Of a stretch of DNA of 64,000 bases, positions 36,631-47,621 are shown piece after piece. Under the pieces are notes generated by a model that worked only from the letters and a program-made list of their open reading frames with translations, was not told the origin of the DNA and did no database searches. How positions within the stretch are numbered: the stretch's first letter is position 1; every line of letters starts with the position of its first letter. Both the position numbers and the translations under genes were made by a program. Source of the DNA: Spiribacter vilamensis (GTDB lineage: Bacteria > Pseudomonadota > Gammaproteobacteria > Nitrococcales > Nitrococcaceae); the NCBI RefSeq assembly GCF_004217415.1, contig NZ_SHLI01000001.1, positions 372,001 through 436,000 of the forward strand, in the 5' to 3' direction.

Positions 36631-38118
36631 ATGGCTGAAGAGCAGGACGAACACCGCCTGATCGCCGAGCGGCGCCGCAAACTCGACGAGTGGCGCGCCG
36701 GAGGGTCGGCATTCCCCAATGATTTCCGACGCGACGCGATGGCGGCGGATCTGCAGGCGGATTATGCCGGTCACGACGCCGAACAGCTGGCGGCGGCGCC
36801 GACGCGGGTGCAGATCGCCGGGAGGCTCATTCGCAAGCGGGTCATGGGAAAGGCGAGCTTTGCCACGCTCCGGGATATGTCGGGAGATATCCAGCTTTTC
36901 GTCCGCCGCGACGATCTGCCAGGGGACGTCTACCCGGCGTTCAAGGGCTGGGATGCCGGGGATATTGTCGGCGCGGCCGGTACGCTGATGCGTACGCAGA
37001 CCGGTGAACTGTCGGTCCATTGCGACGAGTTGCGGCTGCTGACCAAGTCACTCCGACCGCTGCCGGACAAGTATCACGGCCTCGGCGATACGGAAGCGCG
37101 CTATCGGCAACGCTATCTCGATCTCATGACCAACCCGGAGTCGCAGCGGATCTTCACGATGCGCAGCCGGATTATCCGCACGATCCGGGATGCCTTCCAC
37201 GAGCGTCGTTTCCTCGAAGTGGAAACGCCGATGATGCAGCCCATTCCCGGCGGTGCAGCGGCCCGGCCGTTCGTCACCCACCACAACGCGCTGGATATCG
37301 ATCTCTACCTGCGGGTCGCTCCGGAGCTCTATCTCAAGCGCCTGGTGGTGGGCGGCATCGAGCGTGTCTACGAGATCAATCGCAACTTCCGCAACGAGGG
37401 CGTCTCGACCCGGCATAACCCGGAATTCACGATGCTCGAGTTCTACCAGGCCTATGCCGATTACCGGGACGCGATGGACTTCACCGAGGTGCTGTTGCGC
37501 CAGCTGGCCGGCGAGGTGGTGGGTCGCGAGCAGATCGAGTGGCAGGGCGAGGCGATCGACCTGGCGCCCGCCTTCAGGCGCGTCAGCGTTCGCGAGGCGG
37601 TCATCGAGCATAATCCTGCGCTGGGCACCGAGGTCGACGATCCGGCAGCCCTCGCGCGTCACGCCGAGTCACTCGGCATTGCGATCCAGCCGCAGTGGGG
37701 CACCGGAAAGATCCTGCTCGAGGTGTTCGAGAAAACGGCGGAATCGGCGCTGATCCAGCCGACCTTTGTGACTGATTATCCGGTGGAGGTCTCGCCGCTG
37801 GCCCGGCCCCGTGACGACGACCCGACCGTGACCGAGCGCTTCGAGCTCATCGTCGCCGGTCGCGAGATCGCCAACGGTTTCTCCGAGCTCAACGACGCCG
37901 AGGATCAGGCACGGCGCTTTCGCCGCCAGGTAGAGGAAAAGGCCGCGGGCGATGAAGAGGCCATGCACTACGACGCCGATTATATCCGCGCCCTCGAGTA
38001 CGGCATGCCGCCGGCGGTGGGCGAGGGGATCGGTATCGACCGGCTGGTGATGCTGCTGACCGACAGTGCCTCGATACGCGATGTCCTGCTATTCCCGGCG
38101 ATGCGTCCCCGCGACTAG
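36631..38118 (+). CDS. lysS: Lysyl-tRNA synthetase (class II)
   Basis: This 495-residue enzyme charges tRNA-Lys. It has an N-terminal OB-fold anticodon domain ([21 protein letters not shown]) and the class II core with motif 2 in [23 protein letters not shown] and motif 3 in [15 protein letters not shown]. It lies 39 bp after prfB. Its TAG stop is shared with the convergent RND gene through CTAG at 38115-38118. Confidence 0.97.
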   Translation: MAEEQDEHRLIAERRRKLDEWRAGGSAFPNDFRRDAMAADLQADYAGHDAEQLAAAPTRVQIAGRLIRKRVMGKASFATLRDMSGDIQLFVRRDDLPGDVYPAFKGWDAGDIVGAAGTLMRTQTGELSVHCDELRLLTKSLRPLPDKYHGLGDTEARYRQRYLDLMTNPESQRIFTMRSRIIRTIRDAFHERRFLEVETPMMQPIPGGAAARPFVTHHNALDIDLYLRVAPELYLKRLVVGGIERVYEINRNFRNEGVSTRHNPEFTMLEFYQAYADYRDAMDFTEVLLRQLAGEVVGREQIEWQGEAIDLAPAFRRVSVREAVIEHNPALGTEVDDPAALARHAESLGIAIQPQWGTGKILLEVFEKTAESALIQPTFVTDYPVEVSPLARPRDDDPTVTERFELIVAGREIANGFSELNDAEDQARRFRRQVEEKAAGDEEAMHYDADYIRALEYGMPPAVGEGIGIDRLVMLLTDSASIRDVLLFPAMRPRD

Positions 38119-41100
38119 GCCAGCGCCGCCCGCCATGCGGCCATTCTCTGCCCGATCGAGGCGTGAATCGAGAGCAGCGCCGGGATTACGAACAGCACCA
38201 GCAGGGTGGAGTAACCGAGACCGAAGGCGATGGAGGTCGCCATCGGGATAAGGAACTGTGCCTGTAGCGATGTCTCGAACAGCAGTGGCGTCAGCCCTCC
38301 GATGGTGGTCAGCGATGTCAGCATGACTGCCCGCAGCCGGCGAACGGCCGCCTCTTCGAGGGCCGCGTTGACACTCAAACCCTCGGCGAGCTGATCGCGG
38401 TAGAACGTGACGAGGATGATGGCGTTGTTGACGACGATGCCGGAGAGCCCGAACAGGCCGAACAGCGACAGGATGGTCAGTTCGATGCTCATTACCCAGT
38501 GCCCGAAGATGGCACCGACCAGGCCCAGCGGGATGACCAGCATGACGATCAGGGGCAGCGTCCAGGCGGAGAAGACCCAGACCAGGACGATCGACATGAG
38601 CGCCAGCCCGAGGTACAGACCGAATTTCATGTCTGCCAGGGTGTCGCGCTGGTCGGCCTGGCGGCCCTCGAAGCTGTACTCGATGCCGTGACGCTCCGCG
38701 AGCCGCGGCAGTGTCTCCCCGCGCAGGGAGGCACTCAGCCTGTCCGCGTTGGCGGTCTCGCGATCGAGGGAGGCGGAAACCTCTACCGCGCGACGACCCT
38801 CGGCATGGCGGATCGCCTCGAAGCCCCGCTGGGCACCCAGATCAACAACCTGCATGACCGGCACGAAACGCCCCCCGGGCGTTCGGATACTGAGATCGGC
38901 CAGCGAGGCGATCTGGCGCTGTTCCTCCGGCGGCAGCATTACCCGGACCTCCATCTCATCGGGTCCGGACTGGAAGATCTGGCTCAATACGCCGTCATAG
39001 GCGCCCCGTAACTGGGAACCGACCTCCTGCGTCGACAGGCCCAGGGCCCGACCCTGGGCGTTGACCGAGAAGGTGATCTGCTGTCGTCCGTAAGGGAGAT
39101 CATCGTTCACGTCGACCACACCCGGTACGCCGTCGAGCGTCTCGGTGAGCGAGACGGCCGCCGCCTTCAGGGACTCGGTTCGGGGACCGGTCAGGCGTAC
39201 TGTCAGATCGGCGCCGGGCGGGCCGCCCTGTCGGGACGAGATGGAGAAGTTCTCCATACCGGGCGGCACGTGGGTGTTGGCTTTCCAGTCGCGAATGAAT
39301 TCCGTGTTGCGGGTCTGCCGGGCGTCGGGCGGCGTGAGCTCGATCAGCATTGAGCCGAGCTGGTCGCCCTGGGTGCCGCCACCGCCGCCGATTGTCCCGC
39401 CGGCCCGCGTTATGGCGGTCTGTATCAGCGGCTCGCCTGCTTCCGACTCGGTCTCCGCCAGGCTTCGCTCGAGTTCGTCGAGAAAGGTCTCCATTGTCTG
39501 GCGGTCGGTGCCCGCGACAAAAGTCGCGTTTGCGTAGATGATCTGTGATTCGGGCGTCGGGAAGAAGGTGAATCCGAGCCGGCCGCTCGCGATGAGCCCG
39601 ACGGCGAGGACGACGCTCGCGGCCGCCACTGATAACGTCACCGCTCGATGGCCGACGGCGAAATGCACGGCGCTGCGGAAATAGCGCTGACGGAAGCGAT
39701 CGAAACCGCGCTCGAAGGCCTCCCGCCAGACCCTCGGGTTCAGCACCCCGGTGGCGGGTCCGTCGCCGGTCCGGACGCGGCCCGTGAACGCGCCGCGCAG
39801 ATGCCCGGGCAGGACGAGGAAGCTCTCCACCAGTGAGGCGGCGATCACGCAGATCATGACGATGGGGATGTCACGCAGAATCTGCCCCACCGTGCCCCCC
39901 ACTACCAGTAATGGCATGAACGCGGCGACGGTGGTGAGCGACGACGCCATGACCGGCCAGAACATCCGCCGCGCGGCCCCCTCCGAGGCCAGCAGGGGCG
40001 GTTCACCGCCCCGGAAATGCGCATCCGCATCCTCGCCTACCACGATCGCGTCATCGACAATCACGCCCAGCGCCATGATCAGCGCAAACAGCGAGATCAT
40101 GTTGATACTGCCGCCGATGAGCCAGAGGATCGCCAGTGCAGCCAGGAAGGCGGACGGGATGCCTACCGCGACCCAGAAGGCGACCCGTGCGGGTAGAAAC
40201 AGGTAGAGGAGGATCAGGACCAGTACCAGTCCACCCAGCCCGTTGGTGACCAGTAGATTGATGCGATCGCGGATCAACTGCCAGGACTGGTCGTAGAGGG
40301 TCAGCTCCAGTGCCGACGGCATTTCCAGCCGGGTATCGGCTACCCACTCCTCGAGTGCACGCGCCGATTCCAGGCTGTCCCCGTGCTGGGCTCTCTGCAG
40401 CACCAGCTCGACGGCTGGCTCACCCTCGTGCCGCATGAGTACGGAGTCGTTGCGGGGCATTTCGCGGATCGAGGCGACAGAGCCCAGGGTGATCTCGCTT
40501 CGAGCGCCGCTGATAATGGGCAAATCGGCGAATTCCAGTACGTTGCGGCGCTGCTCGACGGCTCGCAGCTCGCGCCCGCCATCGGCACTGCCGAATTCAC
40601 CGGCCGGGACATCCGCCGATCGGCTGGCGATGCGCTCGGAGATCTGTGGCAGGGACAGGTCGAGCTGGGGGAGGCGCTCGGATGGCACGGCGATGGCGAT
40701 CTGCTGTTCGGGCACGCCGTTGACGGTGATGCGGTCGATACCGCTTTCAACCAGTTCGCGTTCGTACTGATCCGCCCAGGTTCGCAGGGCCGATCGGTCG
40801 ACATCGCCGTGGATCAGGACACGGGCCACCGGATCGAACTCCGGTGCCCGGCTGATCCGTGGCGTTTCGGCATTCGCCGGCAGATTGCGAAAGCTGTCGA
40901 CCTGCTCACGCACATCGGCCAGAGCGAGCACGGTATCCGTCCCTTCCACGAACTCGAGTGTGATGCTCGAGATCCCCTGCGCCGATGTGGAGGTCATCTT
41001 GCTGACGTCGGGGACCGCGCGCAGCCGCTCCTCGAGCGGTTCGGTGATGCCGCGTTCGACGTCTTCCGCCGAGGCGCCGCTCCAGACGACGGAAACCGTG

Positions 41101-41246
41101 ACCACGTCGATGGAGAAATTGGGGAAGAACTGCACGTTCATCCGCGAGATGGCGAACAGTCCCCCCAGGATCATCAGGATCATGACGAGGTGCGAAGCAA
41201 CCCGGTGTCGTGCGAAGCGTTCCAGCAATCCGGGGGTTTCGCTCAC
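38115..41246 (-). CDS. RND efflux transporter permease (HAE-1 type)
   Basis: This 1043-residue inner-membrane pump of the AcrB/MexB superfamily exports hydrophobic compounds using the proton gradient. Twelve membrane segments and two large periplasmic loops are apparent. The proton-relay pair lies in [16 protein letters not shown] of the fourth membrane segment. The start overlaps the stop of the adaptor gene by four bases, so the two are translated together. No TolC-type outer-membrane gene is adjacent, so a shared TolC is likely. Substrates cannot be predicted. Confidence 0.92.
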   Translation of the reverse strand: MSETPGLLERFARHRVASHLVMILMILGGLFAISRMNVQFFPNFSIDVVTVSVVWSGASAEDVERGITEPLEERLRAVPDVSKMTSTSAQGISSITLEFVEGTDTVLALADVREQVDSFRNLPANAETPRISRAPEFDPVARVLIHGDVDRSALRTWADQYERELVESGIDRITVNGVPEQQIAIAVPSERLPQLDLSLPQISERIASRSADVPAGEFGSADGGRELRAVEQRRNVLEFADLPIISGARSEITLGSVASIREMPRNDSVLMRHEGEPAVELVLQRAQHGDSLESARALEEWVADTRLEMPSALELTLYDQSWQLIRDRINLLVTNGLGGLVLVLILLYLFLPARVAFWVAVGIPSAFLAALAILWLIGGSINMISLFALIMALGVIVDDAIVVGEDADAHFRGGEPPLLASEGAARRMFWPVMASSLTTVAAFMPLLVVGGTVGQILRDIPIVMICVIAASLVESFLVLPGHLRGAFTGRVRTGDGPATGVLNPRVWREAFERGFDRFRQRYFRSAVHFAVGHRAVTLSVAAASVVLAVGLIASGRLGFTFFPTPESQIIYANATFVAGTDRQTMETFLDELERSLAETESEAGEPLIQTAITRAGGTIGGGGGTQGDQLGSMLIELTPPDARQTRNTEFIRDWKANTHVPPGMENFSISSRQGGPPGADLTVRLTGPRTESLKAAAVSLTETLDGVPGVVDVNDDLPYGRQQITFSVNAQGRALGLSTQEVGSQLRGAYDGVLSQIFQSGPDEMEVRVMLPPEEQRQIASLADLSIRTPGGRFVPVMQVVDLGAQRGFEAIRHAEGRRAVEVSASLDRETANADRLSASLRGETLPRLAERHGIEYSFEGRQADQRDTLADMKFGLYLGLALMSIVLVWVFSAWTLPLIVMLVIPLGLVGAIFGHWVMSIELTILSLFGLFGLSGIVVNNAIILVTFYRDQLAEGLSVNAALEEAAVRRLRAVMLTSLTTIGGLTPLLFETSLQAQFLIPMATSIAFGLGYSTLLVLFVIPALLSIHASIGQRMAAWRAALA

Positions 41247-42523
41247 TGCTCGGCCCCGGCGCTGTCGTCGACCTGCACGCGCAGACCCGATACCGCATTG
41301 GGCAGCTGCGTGGTGGCGACTCGATCGCCGGCAGCCAGTTCATCGCTGCGTATGAGGACGCGCTGCATGCCGTTGATCTGCGTGGTGCCGAGATGCTCGA
41401 CGCCGACGCGCTCGAGCTGGCCATCGCGCACCCGGTAGACCCGGTCGTTGCCGTAGAGGGCGCTGCGTGGCAAGGCGATCGCATCTTCAATCGCCGGCAT
41501 GATTAACGACAGGCTGGTAACAATCCCCGGTCGCAGTTGATCGCCGGGCGATTCAAACGTGAACACGCCGGTGACACCACGACCGCTGGCCTCGCCGGTC
41601 AGCCTCACCAGCTGCAACCGGGCGCCGCCACCGAGCAGTGGTGCCTCGGCCCGAGGTGCTTCGCCGCGGACCAGCGCATCATGGATGACGTCGGCATATT
41701 GACTCGGTATCAGGGCGCGCACTTCGAACCCGTCGCGGGGCAGGAAGGTGAGCAGGGTCTCGCTGGCGTTGACGCGTGAGCCCACCGCCACCTGTCGGTC
41801 CGCGACCAGCCCCGCGGAGGGTGCCTCGTATTGTGACCGCCGAACATCGCGGCGAGCGCTCGAGACATCGGCGCGGGCGGCGTCACGGCGTGCGCGGAGG
41901 GATTCGAGTCGTGATTCGAAGGTGGCGACGCGTTCGTCTCTGGCGGTCACTGCGAGACGGGCCTGGTTAACTGCATCCCGCGCTGCTTCAACCTCCGAGG
42001 GGGAGGCGAGGTCGCGTTCGCGCAGGTCGAGAGTCCGCTCCAGCGAGCGCTGCGCATTGTTGACCAGCGCCTGTTCGATCTCGAGCGCCGCCTGATCGCT
42101 CTCGTGTGCGCGCCGAGCCTGGGTGATCTGTGCCTCGAGATCAGCGAGGTTCGCCTCGGCCTGCTGCAGGAGCGGCTCGTAATCGGCGGGGTCAAGGGCG
42201 AACAGCAATTCGCCGGACGCGACAGCCTGGCCATCCGCTACCGGCAGGGCCTTTACCTGCGCCTGGATCGGTGCCTTGACCGATACCCGGTCGGGATTGT
42301 CGACCTCGCCGGTCAGCGTCAGGCGCGGGTGATAGGTTGCGGGCTGGATTGTGGTCGTATCCACCAGCCATTCACGCTCGGCGACATCGGCCTGCGGGGG
42401 GGTGGGTCCGCTTTGTTTCAGCCAGACGTAGCCGCCGGCGGCGAGGCCGAGGATGATCACTGGCAATAACAATCGGAAGAATATCGACCGAAGCCGGTGT
42501 CGGGCGGGGGCATCGGATGACAT
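41243..42523 (-). CDS. RND periplasmic adaptor (membrane fusion protein)
   Basis: This 426-residue HlyD/AcrA-family adaptor has one N-terminal membrane anchor (FFRLLLPVIILGLAAGGYVW), split lipoyl halves (VKALPVADGQAVASGELLFALDP and SQYEAPSAGLVADRQVAVG) and a long coiled-coil hairpin between them. The ATG at 42523 is preferred to a TTG two codons upstream. It precedes and overlaps the pump gene. No lipobox is visible, so it is anchored by the membrane segment. Confidence 0.9.
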   Translation of the reverse strand: MSSDAPARHRLRSIFFRLLLPVIILGLAAGGYVWLKQSGPTPPQADVAEREWLVDTTTIQPATYHPRLTLTGEVDNPDRVSVKAPIQAQVKALPVADGQAVASGELLFALDPADYEPLLQQAEANLADLEAQITQARRAHESDQAALEIEQALVNNAQRSLERTLDLRERDLASPSEVEAARDAVNQARLAVTARDERVATFESRLESLRARRDAARADVSSARRDVRRSQYEAPSAGLVADRQVAVGSRVNASETLLTFLPRDGFEVRALIPSQYADVIHDALVRGEAPRAEAPLLGGGARLQLVRLTGEASGRGVTGVFTFESPGDQLRPGIVTSLSLIMPAIEDAIALPRSALYGNDRVYRVRDGQLERVGVEHLGTTQINGMQRVLIRSDELAAGDRVATTQLPNAVSGLRVQVDDSAGAEQ

Positions 42524-42552
42524 GGGCAATCGCCTGTGGTCGCGCAGCGCCG

Positions 42553-43563
42553 TCAGTGGGGCGGCGCGTAGGGTAGATCGAGCAGCTGGAGTGATCGCGT
42601 TTCGACCCGGAGGTCGCTATCCGCCTTTTCGATGCGCAATACCGCGAGCAGTTCGCTGCCACCCCCGGATGCCGGCGCCGCATTGATGACGACACCGGCT
42701 TCAGTGCCCTCATTATCCTCCACGGCCGTTCCGGCAGCCGGGGGATCACCAGCCAGGGCAGCGCGATAGAGCCGGCGCTTGAGCTGGCCGCGATAGTGCA
42801 TGCGCGCCACCACTTCCTGGCCGGGATAGCAGCCCTTTTCGTAGCTGATTCCGCCGAGGGGCTCGAGGTTGAGCATCGTTGGCACGAGCGACTCGCTCAC
42901 CGGCAGGGTAAGATCCGGGAGGCCGGCGCGGATCGCCTGCAGGTGCCAGAAGTCCTCGTTGCCCTCGGTCAGGGCATCCCGATAACGGCCCCAGAATGCC
43001 GCGAGCTGATCGGTGGGGGCGATGACGAGGTAGCGCGTTGTCACTGCTCCGGGTAGGGCAACCACGTGAAGATCGCCGGCACGGACGACGCCCCCCGGTG
43101 AATCGGGTAGCGATCCCGCGCCCTCGGTCAACAGGCTCACGGCCGCGGGGCCGGCCATTCCCAGTGCCCCTTCCTCGGGCGCCAGGTCAGTCAGCGCCAC
43201 CTGCGAGCGCAGAATGAACATCTGCAGGGTCGGGCGGATGGCCTCGAGCAATTCGGCATCGGCGAGCAGGATCAGCCCGGTATCACTGGGGATCACGCGG
43301 AACACGGCCCGCGTGCGGCCCTTGGCATTACACCAGGCGGCAAGCGTGCTGCGTGATCCATCGAGCCCGGCGACATCCTGGCTGAGCTGTTTCTGCAAAA
43401 AGGCGACGGCGTCGTCGCCGGCGACATGGAGCATACCCAGCGACGGCAGTGGACAGATCACGCCGCTGTCGCCGAGTGCCATTTCCATTTCGTCCGGCGT
43501 TGCCAGCGCGGTCACGACCGTCTCCGCTGATCGAGCGAGGAGGGTGTTCCAGGGTTCACGCAT
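42553..43563 (-). CDS. ygfZ: Folate-binding tRNA-modifying protein YgfZ
   Basis: This 336-residue protein of the YgfZ/GcvT family carries the signature KGCYPGQEVVARMHYRGQLKRRLY. YgfZ supports folate-dependent repair or assembly of certain iron-sulfur enzymes, such as MiaB. The ATG at 43563 follows CGGAG; the frame runs open far upstream across the sdhC/sdhD region, but that part is antisense and is not coding. It diverges from the SDHAF4-like gene and sdh operon, both Fe-S or flavin linked. Confidence 0.92.
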   Translation of the reverse strand: MREPWNTLLARSAETVVTALATPDEMEMALGDSGVICPLPSLGMLHVAGDDAVAFLQKQLSQDVAGLDGSRSTLAAWCNAKGRTRAVFRVIPSDTGLILLADAELLEAIRPTLQMFILRSQVALTDLAPEEGALGMAGPAAVSLLTEGAGSLPDSPGGVVRAGDLHVVALPGAVTTRYLVIAPTDQLAAFWGRYRDALTEGNEDFWHLQAIRAGLPDLTLPVSESLVPTMLNLEPLGGISYEKGCYPGQEVVARMHYRGQLKRRLYRAALAGDPPAAGTAVEDNEGTEAGVVINAAPASGGGSELLAVLRIEKADSDLRVETRSLQLLDLPYAPPH

Positions 43564-43658
43564 GATCGGCTCCGAGCTTGAAGGCGGATAGAATGATGCA
43601 ATCCGCTGTCGTACAGGATGCCACCTGACGGCTTTTACGTGTACCTGGAGCAAAAGCG

Positions 43659-43871
43659 ATGACCGATCAATCACCGGAAAAGAATCAGCATCAGGAACCT
43701 GAAGTGCCCTCCGAGTCGGCAGAGCAGGACGCCACCACCGAAACGCCCGATACCGAAGCGGTTGACTGGCAGCGTCCGGAGACCTGGCCGCGGGAAATTG
43801 GCGGCAAGCGGGGTCCCGAACCGACGCGCTACGGCGACTGGGAGAGTAACGGCCGCTGCACCGATTTCTGA
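43659..43871 (+). CDS. SDHAF4-like (DUF1674) succinate dehydrogenase assembly factor
   Basis: This 70-residue protein has an acidic, low-complexity first half. Its C-terminus, [18 protein letters not shown] then NGRCTDF, is the DUF1674/SDHAF4 signature. In mitochondria SDHAF4 binds flavinated SdhA before SdhB joins and limits oxidant formation. A TGGAG precedes the ATG. The gene lies 109 bp before sdhC on the same strand, which supports the assignment by context. A direct role in bacterial SDH assembly is inferred. Confidence 0.85.
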   Translation: MTDQSPEKNQHQEPEVPSESAEQDATTETPDTEAVDWQRPETWPREIGGKRGPEPTRYGDWESNGRCTDF

Positions 43872-43980
43872 GTGGCGTCGGGCCAGTTTGCTGCACTGCC
43901 GCGATATTGCGCGAAGCGCTGCTTGGGCGTAATTTACGGGAATAATTCCAATCACGGACTACCCCCCGGAGAGCGCTGAG

Positions 43981-44361
43981 ATGAGTTCGGATAACCGTCC
44001 CCTGTCGCCACACCTGCAAGTCTACCGACTTCCCTTTACCGCTCTGACTTCGATCAGCCACCGCGTCAGTGGTGTGCTGCTCTCGGGCGGGGCGCTGGTT
44101 CTGGTCTACTGGGTGATTGCCGCGGCAGCCGGGCCCGAGGCCTATGCGACCGCCAATGCCTTCCTCGGCAGCCTGCCGGTCCAGGTGCTGATCTTCCTGT
44201 GGACATTTGTCCTGTTCTACCACCTGTGCAACGGGATTCGGCACCTGGTGTGGGATGTCGGCTACGGGTTCGATCTGAAAACCGCACATCGCTCTGGCCA
44301 GGCTGCGATTGGCGCCGCCGCCGTGCTTACATTGCTCGCCTGGCTCATCGCCCTGGTCTAA
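43981..44361 (+). CDS. sdhC: Succinate dehydrogenase cytochrome b556 subunit
   Basis: This 126-residue membrane anchor has three hydrophobic segments. The family signature PLSPHLQVYRLPFTALTSISHRVSG is interrupted by no gaps, and the haem-ligand region is LCNGIRHLVWD. With SdhD it forms the ubiquinone site. sdhD begins 11 bp later after TAAGGAG. Upstream lies a small symmetric GGAATAATTCC of unknown use. Confidence 0.95.
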   Translation: MSSDNRPLSPHLQVYRLPFTALTSISHRVSGVLLSGGALVLVYWVIAAAAGPEAYATANAFLGSLPVQVLIFLWTFVLFYHLCNGIRHLVWDVGYGFDLKTAHRSGQAAIGAAAVLTLLAWLIALV

Positions 44362-44372
44362 GGAGAAAAGCG

Positions 44373-44753
44373 ATGGATTATCGGACTCCACTCAAACGCG
44401 CCCAGGGTCTGGGGGCTTCCCATCACGGCGCTTCCCACTGGTGGATGCAGCGTCTGAGCGCAGTGGCCATGGTGCCGCTGATGCTGTGGCTGGTTGTCGG
44501 CCTCGCGACACACACGGGCGGCGGGTACGAAGGCACGGTCACCTGGCTGGGCAATCCGGTCAACGCGGTTGTGCTGGTCATTGCCTTCGGCGTGCTCTTC
44601 TATCACGCGTCTCTGGGGCTGCAGGTCGTGCTCGAGGACTACGTCAGTCACAAGGGAGTGCGTATTGCGCTGGTGACCGGCGTGCGTTTCCTGGCAGCCC
44701 TGCTGGCTGTGTCGGCGATTTTCGCCCTATTCAAGATTGCGCTCGGAGGCTGA
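44373..44753 (+). CDS. sdhD: Succinate dehydrogenase hydrophobic anchor subunit
   Basis: This 126-residue anchor has three membrane segments. [16 protein letters not shown] contains the haem-side His and the quinone-site Asp-Tyr of the E. coli type. The ATG at 44373 with AAGGAG is chosen over a long in-frame extension that overlaps sdhC. It is four bases before sdhA. Confidence 0.93.
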   Translation: MDYRTPLKRAQGLGASHHGASHWWMQRLSAVAMVPLMLWLVVGLATHTGGGYEGTVTWLGNPVNAVVLVIAFGVLFYHASLGLQVVLEDYVSHKGVRIALVTGVRFLAALLAVSAIFALFKIALGG

Positions 44754-44757
44754 CCGA

Positions 44758-46545
44758 ATGAGCACCGATTACGAGATTATCGATCACAGCTACGACGTCG
44801 TGGTGGTGGGCGCCGGTGGAGCCGGTCTACGCGCCACTTTCGGCATGGCCGCCAAGGGGCTCAAGACCGCCTGCGTCACCAAGGTTTTCCCCACGCGGAG
44901 TCACACCGTCGCCGCCCAGGGTGGGGTCAGCGCCGCACTCGGAAATATGGGCGAGGATGACTGGCGCTGGCACGCCTACGACACGATCAAGGGCTCGGAC
45001 TGGCTCGGCGACCAGGACGCGATCGAGTACATGTGCCGCGAGGCCATCCCCGCGATTATCGAGCTCGAGCACTATGGTGTGCCGTTCTCGCGGACCGAGG
45101 AGGGCAAGATCTACCAGCGGCCTTTCGGTGGCATGACAACGCGGTATGGCGAGGGGACTGCACAGCGGACCTGTGCCGCTGCGGACCGGACCGGCCACGC
45201 CATCCTGCACACCCTCTATCAGCAGTCGATGGCGCACTCCGCCGATTTCCACATCGAGTTCTTCGCCCTCGATCTGATTATGGAAAACGGTGCCTGCCGG
45301 GGCGTTATCGCCCTCGAGCTCGCCACCGGCAAGATCCACCGCTTCCGCGCCCATATCGTGGTGCTCGCTACCGGCGGCTACGGACGGGCCTGGTTTTCCT
45401 GCACATCGGCGCATACCTGTACCGGTGACGGCGGCGGTATGGTTCTGCGCGCGGGCCTGCCACTCCAGGACATGGAGTTCACCCAGTTCCATCCCACGGG
45501 CGTCTATGGCGCCGGCTGCCTGATCACCGAGGGTGTTCGAGGCGAGGGCGGCTACCTGACCAACTCGGATGGCGAGCGCTTTATGGAGCGTTATGCCCCC
45601 AACGCCAAGGACCTTGCATCGCGTGATGTGGTGTCACGCTCGATGACGGTGGAGATCCGCGAGGGCCGGGGTGTGGGGCCGAATGCCGATCACATCCATC
45701 TCCATCTCGAGCACCTCGGGCCGGAGGTGATCAACCAGCGGCTGCCGGGCATCGCCGAGACGGCGAAGATCTTCGCGGGCGTTGACGTCACGAAGTCGCC
45801 GATCCCCGTGCTGCCCACGGTGCACTACAATATGGGCGGCATTCCGACCAACTATCGCGCCGAGGTCGTGGCGCCACGGGACGGCGATCCCGACGCGGTG
45901 GTCCCCGGGCTGATGGCAATCGGCGAGGCCGGTTGCATCTCGGTGCATGGCGCCAACCGGCTCGGCTCCAATTCTCTGCTCGACCTGGTGGTATTCGGTC
46001 GTGCCGCTGCGATCCGCGCAGCAGAGATCGTGGCCGAGACCGGTGAGCACAAGCCCTTGCCGGCGGACAGTGCGGACTATGCGCTGTCTCGCCTGGACCG
46101 GCTGCGTCATGCCGATGGCCAAAACCCCACCGCGGATATTCGCGACCAGATGCAGAAGACCATGCAGGAGTACGCAGCCGTCTTCCGCACCGACGAGACG
46201 CTCGTTACGGGGCATTCGCGGATTCACGAGATCCGCGCCATGCTCGACGATGTCAAGCTGACCGATCGCTCACTGATCTGGAATACCGATCTGGTCGAGA
46301 CGCTCGAGCTCGAGAACCTGCTCGGCAATGCCGTGACCAGCATGGACTCGGCACTCAACCGGCAGGAAAGTCGCGGTGCCCATGCCCGGGAGGACTACAG
46401 CGAGCGTGATGACGAGCACTGGATGAAGCATACCGTTTCCTGGCTGCAGGAGAACGGTGACGTCCAGCTTGATTACCGGCCGGTACACATGACGACGCTG
46501 ACTGACGAGATGGAAGTGATTCCCCCGAAAAAGCGCGTGTACTGA
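44758..46545 (+). CDS. sdhA: Succinate dehydrogenase flavoprotein subunit
   Basis: This 595-residue catalytic subunit oxidises succinate to fumarate in the TCA cycle and the respiratory chain. It has the FAD-binding [15 protein letters not shown], the covalent-FAD histidine in [17 protein letters not shown], and the substrate region [23 protein letters not shown]. The ATG at 44758 follows GGAGG; an earlier in-frame start would overlap sdhD. SdhE, encoded three genes later, attaches its FAD. Confidence 0.97.
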   Translation: MSTDYEIIDHSYDVVVVGAGGAGLRATFGMAAKGLKTACVTKVFPTRSHTVAAQGGVSAALGNMGEDDWRWHAYDTIKGSDWLGDQDAIEYMCREAIPAIIELEHYGVPFSRTEEGKIYQRPFGGMTTRYGEGTAQRTCAAADRTGHAILHTLYQQSMAHSADFHIEFFALDLIMENGACRGVIALELATGKIHRFRAHIVVLATGGYGRAWFSCTSAHTCTGDGGGMVLRAGLPLQDMEFTQFHPTGVYGAGCLITEGVRGEGGYLTNSDGERFMERYAPNAKDLASRDVVSRSMTVEIREGRGVGPNADHIHLHLEHLGPEVINQRLPGIAETAKIFAGVDVTKSPIPVLPTVHYNMGGIPTNYRAEVVAPRDGDPDAVVPGLMAIGEAGCISVHGANRLGSNSLLDLVVFGRAAAIRAAEIVAETGEHKPLPADSADYALSRLDRLRHADGQNPTADIRDQMQKTMQEYAAVFRTDETLVTGHSRIHEIRAMLDDVKLTDRSLIWNTDLVETLELENLLGNAVTSMDSALNRQESRGAHAREDYSERDDEHWMKHTVSWLQENGDVQLDYRPVHMTTLTDEMEVIPPKKRVY

Positions 46546-46563
46546 TTCCAGGAGAGATTTGCC

Positions 46564-47343
46564 ATGGCCCAGTTCGTACTACCCCCCAATTCCCGAATCA
46601 AGAAGGGCGAGCACTACGCCGCCCCCACCGGAGTCGATAACACCCGGACATTCAAGGTCTACCGCTGGGAGCCCGACGGTGGTCAGAACCCGCGTCTGGA
46701 TACCTACGAGGTGGATCTGGATACCTGCGGACCGATGGTGCTCGACGCCCTCGTGAAGATCAAAAACGAGATCGACCCGACGCTGACCTTCCGGCGATCC
46801 TGCCGCGAGGGGATCTGCGGTTCCTGTGCGATGAACATCGATGGCCGCAACACGCTGGCGTGCATTCAGTCGATTGACGAAATCGACGGCGACGTCCGTA
46901 TCTACCCGCTTCCGTCGATGCGGGTGGTGAAAGACCTGGTCCCGGATATGACGCATTTCTACGCGCAGTACGCCTCGATCCGGCCCTGGTTGCGCACGGA
47001 GACACCCACGCCGCCGGACCGCGAACGGCTCCAGAGTCCGGAGGATCGCGAGGAGCTTGACGGTCTCTATGAATGCATTCTGTGTGCCTGCTGCCAGACG
47101 TCCTGCCCGAGTTACTGGTGGAACCCGGATCGCTATCTCGGACCGGCGGTGCTGCTGCAGGCCTACCGCTGGATCGCCGACAGTCGCGACGAGGATACCG
47201 CGGGGCGGCTGGACGATCTGGACGACGCCTTCAAGCTCTATCGTTGCCATACGATCATGAACTGCGCATCCGCTTGTCCCAAGGGACTCAACCCGGCGAA
47301 GGCGATTGCGGAAATCAAGCGCCTCATGGTGGCCCGGCAGTAG
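46564..47343 (+). CDS. sdhB: Succinate dehydrogenase iron-sulfur subunit
   Basis: This 259-residue subunit carries electrons from SdhA to quinone. The three clusters are visible in order: [2Fe-2S] in [16 protein letters not shown] and a later C, [4Fe-4S] in [16 protein letters not shown], and [3Fe-4S] in [17 protein letters not shown]. An N-terminal extension of about 20 residues is longer than in E. coli. sdhE begins 14 bp after the stop. Confidence 0.97.
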   Translation: MAQFVLPPNSRIKKGEHYAAPTGVDNTRTFKVYRWEPDGGQNPRLDTYEVDLDTCGPMVLDALVKIKNEIDPTLTFRRSCREGICGSCAMNIDGRNTLACIQSIDEIDGDVRIYPLPSMRVVKDLVPDMTHFYAQYASIRPWLRTETPTPPDRERLQSPEDREELDGLYECILCACCQTSCPSYWWNPDRYLGPAVLLQAYRWIADSRDEDTAGRLDDLDDAFKLYRCHTIMNCASACPKGLNPAKAIAEIKRLMVARQ

Positions 47344-47357
47344 GGCCGGGCGGGCGA

Positions 47358-47621
47358 ATGAGCGAGTTGTCGAGACTGCGCTGGCGCTGCCGGCGCGGGA
47401 CGACGGAACTGGATCGGTTGCTCACGCGGTTCCTCGATGATCCGAGCCATGGCTACGAGGAGCTCGATGCGAACGGCCGGGCAGACTTCGATCGGCTGCT
47501 CGCCTGCGAAGATGATCATCTGATCGATTGGCTGGTTAACGGCCATCGGCCCAGGGAGGGCGCCTTCGTTGATATCGTTAACCGGGTCCGGGGCGTCTCC
47601 GGCCTATCGACTCACACCTAG
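47358..47621 (+). CDS. sdhE: FAD assembly factor SdhE
   Basis: This 87-residue protein binds apo-SdhA and promotes covalent FAD attachment. It has the conserved RRGTTELDRLL (the RGxxE motif) and the acidic LLACEDDHLIDWL. The ATG at 47358 gives the family's normal length. It overlaps the downstream ygfX by 53 bases. The arrangement sdhCDAB-sdhE-ygfX places both assembly factors, SDHAF4-like and SdhE, around the structural genes. Confidence 0.93.
   Translation: MSELSRLRWRCRRGTTELDRLLTRFLDDPSHGYEELDANGRADFDRLLACEDDHLIDWLVNGHRPREGAFVDIVNRVRGVSGLSTHT

Noticed and set aside
43564-44391. An in-frame upstream extension of ygfZ
   Set aside because: The extra 276 codons run antisense to the SDHAF4-like gene, sdhC and the start of sdhD. 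YgfZ has its normal length from the ATG at 43563.
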